A stretch of 64,000 bases of DNA from Methyloligella solikamskensis (GTDB taxonomy: Bacteria > Pseudomonadota > Alphaproteobacteria > Rhizobiales > Methyloligellaceae): positions 404,662 through 468,661 of the forward strand of contig NZ_JBHTJO010000002.1 in NCBI RefSeq assembly GCF_042676065.1, in the 5' to 3' direction. The first letter of the stretch is position 1, and the number at the start of each line of letters is the position of its first letter. Shown piece by piece: positions 16,836-23,209 of this stretch. The notes under the pieces were generated by a model, which was given only the letters and a program-made list of their open reading frames with translations, searched no databases and was not told the DNA's origin. The position numbers and the translations under genes are program-made.

Positions 16836-16871
16836 CGAAAAGAGCCGCCCCGGTTTCCCGGAGCGGCTCTT
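16836..16871 (-). terminator. Rho-independent terminator of the Tyr-rich secreted gene
   Basis: On the minus strand AAGAGCCGCTCCGGG-AAA-CCGGGGCGGCTCTT forms a long GC-rich stem followed by TTTTC. It starts 24 bp after the stop codon at 16896. Confidence 0.75.
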
Positions 16872-16895
16872 CGATTGCCTTATCGGCGGATCGGC

Positions 16896-17180
16896 TTAGC
16901 GCCAGCGGCGCCGATAGTTGTAGCGATACCGGGGCCGGTAATTCCGATAATACGGCCGGGGGGCGTAATAGGAGCGCGGGGCGTAGTACGGCCGTCTCCA
17001 ATAGGGATAGTAGGCGTAAGGATAGGCACCACGATACCGGTAGCGGTAGGGATAGCTGTAACCGTATCCGTAGCCGGGACCGACATAGATGCCCACGCCG
17101 GCATTTGCGCTCTTCACTGGTACCAACGAAACCAGCCCGAGCACCGCCGCGGCGAAAGCGAAGGTCATAACCCTTCTCAT
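16896..17180 (-). CDS. Secreted Tyr/Pro/Arg-rich 94-residue protein
   Basis: A signal peptide (VMTFAFAAAVLGLVSLVPVK, cleavage after ANA near residue 27) is followed by GVGIYVGPGYGYGYSYPYRY and further Tyr-rich stretches ending in RRRWR. A GGAGGAG site precedes the ATG at 17180. It has the same length and layout as the His-rich gene downstream, is closed by its own terminator, and has a perfect inverted repeat upstream. Possibly an envelope or matrix protein; Tyr-rich repeats could cross-link. No function is known to me. Confidence 0.75.
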   Translation of the reverse strand: MRRVMTFAFAAAVLGLVSLVPVKSANAGVGIYVGPGYGYGYSYPYRYRYRGAYPYAYYPYWRRPYYAPRSYYAPRPYYRNYRPRYRYNYRRRWR

Positions 17181-17245
17181 CTTATCTCCTCCATGAGGAC
17201 GCGCGGCTCCTCGGCGTAAGGAAAATCCCGCCACACATCCCGTCA

Positions 17246-17264
17246 ATTCCAGCGGGGCTGGAAT
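17246..17264. promoter_or_regulatory. Perfect inverted repeat upstream of the Tyr-rich secreted gene
   Basis: ATTCCAGC-GGG-GCTGGAAT, eight-base perfect arms, lies 66 bp before the start codon. On the minus strand TTGACG (a -35 candidate) begins right at its edge, so it could be an operator. The binding protein is unknown. Confidence 0.4.
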
Positions 17265-17400
17265 CTATCAAATAAGAACGGGGGTTCGGCGCGGCAAGGT
17301 TGATCGCGCTTAACCAAGCCTTACGGCGTGTCGCGCGGCGTGGCGTTTTCAAGCCCGGGCCCACCTTGATTTAAGCCGCGCCGTCTATACCTTCACCGCC

Positions 17401-18345
17401 ATGGAAACACCCACACCCGCCGAACCGGCCATCCCCCCTTCTTCAGACTCCGTTCCTTCCAAGACCAGCAAGCCTCCGCGCCCCTGGTACAAGCGCATCA
17501 TTCCTGAGAAATGGTTTCACAAGGGACCGCTGATCCCGGTGCTGCGTTTCGAAGGCACCATCGGCGCCGTGACGCCGCTGAAGCCGGGGCTGAGCCTCAC
17601 CGCCACGGCCGGCGCCATCGAGAAGGCCTTCACCATGAAGGGCGCGAAGGCCGTCGCCATCCAGATCAACTCCCCCGGCGGCTCGCCGGTCCAGTCGACC
17701 CTGATCTTCAAGCGGCTCCGGGCGCTGGCGAAGGAGAACGATCTCAAAGTCTATGTCTTCGCCGAGGACGTTGCGGCCTCCGGCGGCTATCTGCTGGCCC
17801 TTGCCGGCGACGAGATCTACGCCGACGAGAGCTCGGTCATCGGCTCCATCGGTGTCGTCACGGCCGGTTTCGGCTTTCACGAGCTGATCAATCGTCTCGG
17901 CATCGAACGCCGCGTGATCACCGCCGGCGAGAACAAGACGACCCTTGATGCCTTCAAGCCGGAGAAGCCGGAAGATGTGGAGCGCATAAAGGCGATCCAG
18001 CGCGACGTGCACGCCTCCTTCACCGATCTCGTGAAAGACCGCCGCGGCACCAAGATCGAATCCCATGGCGATAGCCTCTTCACGGGCGAATTCTGGTCCG
18101 GCAAGCGCGCCGCCGAGCTCGGCCTGATCGACGGCTTGAGCGATTTGCGCACCCGCATGCGGGAAATTTATGGGGACGATACGCGTTTCAAGCTCGTGCA
18201 GGCCAAGACGAGCTGGTTCCGCAAGAAACCTCATGTTGGCGCGGCCGGAGGCCTCGGCGCCTTGCGGGACTTGCCTCAAGGCCTTGCCGGTGATGTGATT
18301 TCAGCTCTTGAGGCGCGATCCTTGTGGTCGCGATTCGGGTTCTAG
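17401..18345 (+). CDS. S49 family serine peptidase (SohB/SppA-like)
   Basis: A 314-residue Clp-fold peptidase. INSPGGSPVQS near residue 98 and the nucleophile Ser in AEDVAASGGYLLALAGDEIY near residue 128 are diagnostic, followed by SVIGSIGVV and the Lys-bearing stretch ITAGENKTTLDAFKPEKPED. The N-terminus is Pro/Ser-rich and lacks a clear signal peptide. It is probably a signal-peptide or membrane-protein degrading enzyme. It is followed 17 bp later by a small membrane protein. Confidence 0.9.
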   Translation: METPTPAEPAIPPSSDSVPSKTSKPPRPWYKRIIPEKWFHKGPLIPVLRFEGTIGAVTPLKPGLSLTATAGAIEKAFTMKGAKAVAIQINSPGGSPVQSTLIFKRLRALAKENDLKVYVFAEDVAASGGYLLALAGDEIYADESSVIGSIGVVTAGFGFHELINRLGIERRVITAGENKTTLDAFKPEKPEDVERIKAIQRDVHASFTDLVKDRRGTKIESHGDSLFTGEFWSGKRAAELGLIDGLSDLRTRMREIYGDDTRFKLVQAKTSWFRKKPHVGAAGGLGALRDLPQGLAGDVISALEARSLWSRFGF

Positions 18346-18362
18346 CCTTTGGGTCCCAGAAG

Positions 18363-18578
18363 ATGCCGCAGATCATCCTCCTTCTTGCTGCCGGTGCCGG
18401 AATGATCCTGGCCGGCAAGCTGCTGCGCGGCGCTTCCGGCCGTGTGGAGGAGGATTTGCGGCAGGCACGCGAGGCCATGGACCGCAAGGAGCAAAGTCGC
18501 GATCGCACCACGGCCACACCGCTGGAGCGCGACCCCGAAACCGGCGTTTACCGTCCAAAGCGCCCCGACATTTCTTAA
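18363..18578 (+). CDS. Small single-pass membrane protein, hypothetical
   Basis: A 71-residue product with one N-terminal hydrophobic segment (MPQIILLLAAGAGMILAGKL) and a charged, helical cytoplasmic tail ending DPETGVYRPK. It follows the S49 peptidase by 17 bp and precedes glyQ by about 140 bp, a position in which similar small proteins occur in related genomes. Function unknown. Confidence 0.7.
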   Translation: MPQIILLLAAGAGMILAGKLLRGASGRVEEDLRQAREAMDRKEQSRDRTTATPLERDPETGVYRPKRPDIS

Positions 18579-18715
18579 GCTTTTTCGCCCATTTCAGCGC
18601 ATATTCGGCGGCCGCACCTTGATCTTGCTGCACCGATCCGAAATAGAGGGGCGCGAGATTTCGTGAACCACTCCGCTGCCACCAATTCGCCTGCCCCTGG
18701 GCGCACAAGGTCCAG

Positions 18716-19663
18716 ATGACCGCTAGCCAGCCTGCCAAAGCGACCGCACCGAAGGCCTTGAGCCCGAAAACCTCCTTTCAGGACCTGATCCTGACCCTGG
18801 AGAATTATTGGGCCGGCCAGGGCTGCATTATCCTCCAGCCCTACGACATGGAGATGGGAGCGGGCACCTTTCACCCGGCGACCACCTTGCGCTCCCTCGG
18901 CCCGAAGCCCTGGAAGGCGGCCTATGTGCAGCCTTGCCGCAGGCCCAAGGACGGGCGCTACGGCGAGAACCCGAACCGCCTCCAGCACTATTACCAGTTC
19001 CAGGTGATCCTGAAGCCGTCGCCCATCGACCTTCAGGACCTCTATCTGAAGAGCCTCGAAGCCATCGGCATCGATCCCCTCAACCACGACATACGCTTCG
19101 TCGAGGACGACTGGGAGAGCCCGACGCTTGGCGCCTGGGGCCTCGGCTGGGAGGTCTGGTGCGACGGCATGGAAGTCTCCCAGTTCACCTATTTCCAGCA
19201 GGTCGGCGGCTTCGACTGTGAGCCCGTCTCCGGTGAGCTGACCTATGGGCTGGAGCGCCTGGCCATGTACGTCCAGGGTGTCGACAACGTCTACGACCTG
19301 AACTTCAACGGCGGGGAGGGCGACGCCAAGGTCTCTTATGGCGACGTCTTCCTCCAGGCCGAGCAGGAATATTCCCGCTTCAATTTCGAATATGCCGACG
19401 TGCCGCGCCTCTTCGAGCATTTCAAGGATGCCGAGGCCGAGTGCCAGTCGCTGCTGGAGAAGGGCGCTCATGGCGACCGTCACGCGCTGGCGCTGCCGGC
19501 CTATGACCAGTGCATCAAGGCCTCCCACATCTTCAATCTGCTGGATGCGCGCGGCGTCATCTCGGTGACCGAGCGCCAGGGCTATATCCTGAAGGTGCGC
19601 GATCTGGCCAAGGCGTGCTGCGAGGCTTGGCTGAAAACGGACGCCGGAGGCGCTGGATCATGA
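18716..19663 (+). CDS. glyQ: Glycyl-tRNA synthetase alpha subunit
   Basis: Catalytic subunit of the bacterial alpha2beta2 GlyRS. The 315-residue product shows SFQDLILTLENYWAGQGCII, QPYDMEMGAGTFHPATTLRS, QPCRRPKDGRYGENPNRLQH and GGFDCEPVSGELTYGLERLA, all signature stretches of GlyQ. It overlaps glyS by four bases (ATGA), so the subunits are translationally coupled. Confidence 0.98.
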   Translation: MTASQPAKATAPKALSPKTSFQDLILTLENYWAGQGCIILQPYDMEMGAGTFHPATTLRSLGPKPWKAAYVQPCRRPKDGRYGENPNRLQHYYQFQVILKPSPIDLQDLYLKSLEAIGIDPLNHDIRFVEDDWESPTLGAWGLGWEVWCDGMEVSQFTYFQQVGGFDCEPVSGELTYGLERLAMYVQGVDNVYDLNFNGGEGDAKVSYGDVFLQAEQEYSRFNFEYADVPRLFEHFKDAEAECQSLLEKGAHGDRHALALPAYDQCIKASHIFNLLDARGVISVTERQGYILKVRDLAKACCEAWLKTDAGGAGS

Positions 19664-21765
19664 GCGGCGAACTCCTCCTCGAACTTTTCTCCGAAGAGAT
19701 CCCGGCCCGTATGCAGGCCCGGGCCGAAGGCGATCTCGCGCGCCTCGTCGGTGATGCGCTTAAAGCCGCGGGCGTTGAATTCGACGAGATGCGCAGCTTC
19801 GCGACCCCGCGCCGTCTCACCCTGCTGATCGAGGGACTTCCCGAGGCCTCGCCCGATGTCTCCGACGAACGCAAAGGCCCGCGCGTCGGCGCGCCCGAAA
19901 AGGCCATCGAAGGCTTCTTGAAAGCGGCGGGGCTCTCGTCCATCGACGAAGCGGGGATTCAGTCCGACAAGAAGGGCGAGTTCTACGTCGCTAGAATCGA
20001 GAAAAAGGGCCGCGCCACGGCCGACGTGATCGCCGAGGCGATGCCCCAGATCGTGCGCGACTTCCCCTGGCCGAAATCCATGCGCTGGGGATCGGGCAAA
20101 CTCCGCTGGGTCCGCCCGCTCCACTCGATCCTCTGCTTGCTCGACAGCAAGGTTGTCTCGTTCGAGATCGACGGGGTCCAGAGCGGGGACGAAACACGCG
20201 GCCATCGCTTCATGGCGCCCGACGCCTTCAAGGTGAAGAACTTCGCCGATTACGAGAAGCGCTTGCGCGATGCCTTCGTCATTCTCGATTCCGGCGAGCG
20301 GCGGGACGCGATCCTGAAAGGCGCGACCAAGCTTGCCGAAGCGCAAGGGCTCGCTTTGGTCGAGGATGCCGGCTTGGTGGCCGAGAATGCCGGGCTGACT
20401 GAATGGCCGGTGCCGCTCATGGGCGAGTTCGACGACAGCTTCCTCGAGGTCCCGCCCGAGGTGCTGACCTCGACCATGAAGACCCATCAGAAATGCTTCT
20501 CCGTCCGCACGCCGGGCAAGGAGGGGCTCGGCCAGCTCGCCAACCGCTTCGTGCTGGTGGCGAACCTGGAGGCCAAGGATGGCGGCAAGGCTATCACCGC
20601 CGGCAATGAGCGCGTGATCGCGGCGCGTCTGTCGGATGCGAAGTTCTTCTTCGATCAGGACCGCAAGGTGCCGATGGAGGAACGGACGACGGACCTCAAG
20701 AACGTCGTCTTCCACGAAAAGCTCGGCACCCAATACGATCGCATCCAGCGCATCCGCGTGCTGGCCCGCGAGCTGGCGCCGCTGGTCGACGCCGAAGCCG
20801 ACGAGGCCGAGCGCGCCGCCATGCTCTGTAAGTCCGACCTTACCTCGGAGATGGTGGGCGAGTTCCCAGAGCTCCAGGGCGTCATGGGCCGCTACTACGC
20901 CCTGGACCAGGAAGAGCACCCCAACGTGGCCGACGCCATCGGCGCCCACTACAAGCCGGTGGGTGCGGGCGACGATGTGCCCACCGAGCCCACCGCGATT
21001 GCCGTCGCGCTGGCCGACAAGCTCGATATGCTGGTGGGATTCTGGGCCATCGACGAGAAGCCGTCCGGCTCCAAGGACCCCTTCGCGCTCCGCCGCGCGG
21101 CGCTGGGCGTTATCCGCATCCTACTTGAGAACGGCATTCGCATGGACTTGAACGAAGTTGTGAGTGCTCACGCCAAGCGATCTGGCTTCGAGCTGGGGAG
21201 CGAGCAGGTGGACTTGCAGCAGATCCTAGACCGGACCGATGATCTCGAGAGTTTTTTTCTGGATCGCCTCAAGCAACAACTCCGAGATGAAGGTGCGAGA
21301 CACGATTATCTGGCCGCAGTAGTCGGAGCGAAGAGCGGCGGTCTCGACGTGGTCACATTGGTTGAGCGCCTGAATGCGCTAACGAGTTTTCTCGCTACAT
21401 CTGATGGCTCAAACCTACTGACCGGAACAAAGCGCGCATCAAACATTCTCGTCGCAGAGATGAAGAAGGGTGCCGAGTTGGATATCTCTCCGCCCGATCC
21501 CTCGCTGCTCGAAGAAGAAGAAGAAAAGGTCCTCGAAGCCAAGCTGACGGAAGCCGAGCAGGCGGCCCAAGCCGCTGTCGAAGCTGAAGATTTCGAGGCC
21601 GCCATGACGGCGCTGGCCCAGCTCCGCGCGCCCGTCGACGCCTTCTTCGACAATGTCACGGTGAATGCCGATGACCCGAGCTTGCGCGAGAACCGTCTCA
21701 AGCTCCTCAATAGGATTCGCGCGGCGACGCTCACTGTTGCCGATTTTTCCCGGATCGAAGGTTGA
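19660..21765 (+). CDS. glyS: Glycyl-tRNA synthetase beta subunit
   Basis: The 701-residue beta subunit starts MSGELLLELFSEEIPARMQ, has FPWPKSMRWGSGKLRWVRPL, MKTHQKCFSVR and the HD-like region AAMLCKSDLTSEMVGEFPEL, and ends with an anticodon-binding helical domain (LLNRIRAATLTVADFSRIEG). The ATG overlaps the glyQ stop. Between about 21150 and 21480 the codon use changes visibly (TTT, CTA, TTG, ACA, TCA become common), although the protein remains typical GlyS; this may be a recombination mosaic. Confidence 0.97.
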   Translation: MSGELLLELFSEEIPARMQARAEGDLARLVGDALKAAGVEFDEMRSFATPRRLTLLIEGLPEASPDVSDERKGPRVGAPEKAIEGFLKAAGLSSIDEAGIQSDKKGEFYVARIEKKGRATADVIAEAMPQIVRDFPWPKSMRWGSGKLRWVRPLHSILCLLDSKVVSFEIDGVQSGDETRGHRFMAPDAFKVKNFADYEKRLRDAFVILDSGERRDAILKGATKLAEAQGLALVEDAGLVAENAGLTEWPVPLMGEFDDSFLEVPPEVLTSTMKTHQKCFSVRTPGKEGLGQLANRFVLVANLEAKDGGKAITAGNERVIAARLSDAKFFFDQDRKVPMEERTTDLKNVVFHEKLGTQYDRIQRIRVLARELAPLVDAEADEAERAAMLCKSDLTSEMVGEFPELQGVMGRYYALDQEEHPNVADAIGAHYKPVGAGDDVPTEPTAIAVALADKLDMLVGFWAIDEKPSGSKDPFALRRAALGVIRILLENGIRMDLNEVVSAHAKRSGFELGSEQVDLQQILDRTDDLESFFLDRLKQQLRDEGARHDYLAAVVGAKSGGLDVVTLVERLNALTSFLATSDGSNLLTGTKRASNILVAEMKKGAELDISPPDPSLLEEEEEKVLEAKLTEAEQAAQAAVEAEDFEAAMTALAQLRAPVDAFFDNVTVNADDPSLRENRLKLLNRIRAATLTVADFSRIEG

Positions 21766-21866
21766 ACTTTTGCGTTAAGCTTCCTGCCTAGGTTGTTCCG
21801 CGCCCCGAAAACCCCATGGGAAGGGGAGGTGTGGACGGCCCAAAAGCACGGTTAGGAGGAAGCCCC

Positions 21867-22676
21867 ATGACGCAAACGTTCGTGACTCGACCGTTCGTGA
21901 CGATCTGTGCCCTCGTCCTGACTGCCGGCCTGTTGAGCGCCTGCGGTCCGGACGAAGAAGAGACGGCAAACACCGACGAGACCACCCAGGAAGAAGTAAC
22001 CACCGAGACCGACGCCACCGCGGAGACCGATGCGGCGGGCGATGAGATGGTCGAGGAAGACACCATGGAGATGGCGGAGGCCGACGATGCGCCCGCTGCC
22101 GACGCGTCCGACTCCGAAATGTCTGCTGACGACTCCGCTGCGGCCGCGCCTGAGCCCAATGATGCGGCTGGCGAAGAGGCCGAAGCCGATACCGAAGCTG
22201 CCGCGTCTGGAGAAGAGGGCGACGACGAAGCAGCCTCCGGCGGCAATAAATCGCCGACCGAAGTCATCGAGGCCACCGAGAAAGGCCAGCTGACGAGCCC
22301 CTATGCCGACGATCCTGAGAGCGTCGCCGAGGCCGGCCACAAGCTCTACATGGGCTTCGGCTGCAACGGCTGCCACGGCGGTGGTGGCGGCGGCGGTATG
22401 GGTCCGCCCCTGACCAACGACGTTTGGGTCTATGGCAGCGACGACGACACGCTCTTCCGCTTCATCACCCTGGGCACCACTGGATTCCAGGAGGAATACG
22501 ATGCTGCGCGTAAAGGCTCTGAGAATGTCGTCGGTCCCATGCCGGCTAAGGGCGGTGCGAATATCGATTCCGCCGATGACCTCTGGAAGGTGATCGCCTG
22601 GATTCGCAAGATCAATCCGAACTCCGGCGCTGGTGGCGGAAGCCCCTCGGGCATCGAGCCGCCGACCTTTGACTAG
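21867..22676 (+). CDS. Lipoprotein c-type cytochrome with long acidic linker
   Basis: A 269-residue exported haem protein. The signal peptide ends in a lipobox (LLSAC), so the mature Cys near residue 29 is probably lipidated. Residues about 30-135 are a low-complexity Glu/Asp/Ala/Thr linker, followed by a class I cytochrome c domain with CNGCH near residues 166-170, MGPPLTNDVWVYG, and a distal Met candidate in VVGPMPAKGG. AGGAGG precedes the ATG. It is probably a membrane-tethered periplasmic electron carrier on a flexible acidic arm; no partner oxidoreductase is adjacent. Confidence 0.88.
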   Translation: MTQTFVTRPFVTICALVLTAGLLSACGPDEEETANTDETTQEEVTTETDATAETDAAGDEMVEEDTMEMAEADDAPAADASDSEMSADDSAAAAPEPNDAAGEEAEADTEAAASGEEGDDEAASGGNKSPTEVIEATEKGQLTSPYADDPESVAEAGHKLYMGFGCNGCHGGGGGGGMGPPLTNDVWVYGSDDDTLFRFITLGTTGFQEEYDAARKGSENVVGPMPAKGGANIDSADDLWKVIAWIRKINPNSGAGGGSPSGIEPPTFD

Positions 22677-22708
22677 GCGACAGCGTTAGCAAACGCTCTT
22701 GCGAAACC

Positions 22709-22748
22709 GATGGCGGGGCGGATATGCCGAAAGGCATGCCCCGCCATC
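22709..22748 (+). promoter_or_regulatory. Long hairpin enclosing the start codon of the next gene
   Basis: GATGGCGGGGC pairs with GCCCCGCCATC, and inside these ATGCC pairs with GGCAT across a GAAA tetraloop; the only interruption is a four-base bulge. Both candidate ATGs of the downstream gene (22724 and 22736) lie in the inner stem. It begins 33 bp after the cytochrome stop, so it may terminate that gene or mask the start codon. Confidence 0.5.
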
Positions 22749-23140
22749 TCTTTGTCTACGGGACGCTCCGCCGCGGCAGCAGCGGTCTCATGGCCTCCCA
22801 GCTTCACGCCGCGACCACCTGGGTCGGCCCGGCCAAGGCCAGGGGCGTTCTCTACGATTTCGGCAGCTTTCCCGGCGCCGTCTTCGATCCCAAGCATCCC
22901 GGCCTGATCGTCGGCGAGGTCTTCTTCATGCCGGACGATGCGCGGCTATTGGCGGCGCTCGATGCTTATGAGGGTGTGGCGGAGATCGAGGAAGATGGGC
23001 TCTACCGCCGCGTCGAAATCGATCTTCACCTCCATAGCGGCGAGCATGTCTCCGCCTGCAGCTACGAGCTGGTCGAGGTCCCCCCCTCATCGCAGCGCAT
23101 TCCCCATGGCGACTGGCTGAAGAAGTTCAGCGGCGGATAA
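22724..23140 (+). CDS. Gamma-glutamylcyclotransferase (AIG2-like) family protein
   Basis: A 138-residue protein with the family N-terminus LFVYGTLRRGSSG and the catalytic-acid segment ALDAYEGV near residue 86, then DGLYRRVEIDLHLHSGEHV. The fold converts gamma-glutamyl amines or peptides to 5-oxoproline in some members; the substrate here is unknown. The ATG at 22724 lies inside a strong hairpin; the in-frame ATG at 22736 is equally plausible. Confidence 0.85.
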   Translation: MPKGMPRHLFVYGTLRRGSSGLMASQLHAATTWVGPAKARGVLYDFGSFPGAVFDPKHPGLIVGEVFFMPDDARLLAALDAYEGVAEIEEDGLYRRVEIDLHLHSGEHVSACSYELVEVPPSSQRIPHGDWLKKFSGG

Positions 23141-23209
23141 ACCCTTCACCCAATTCCATCGCGCCGATTGTGTCCCGCCTGGCGGAGGAGTAGAACCGCT
23201 TCCTCAAGC

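Noticed and set aside
17310..17324. TTAA-N7-TTAC resembling a CtrA site before the S49 peptidase gene
   Set aside because: One mismatch only, but the target has no cell-cycle link; kept as too weak.
19582..20949. 455-codon open frame antisense to glyS
   Set aside because: Shadow of a strongly conserved gene in GC-rich DNA; no ribosome site, no recognised domain.
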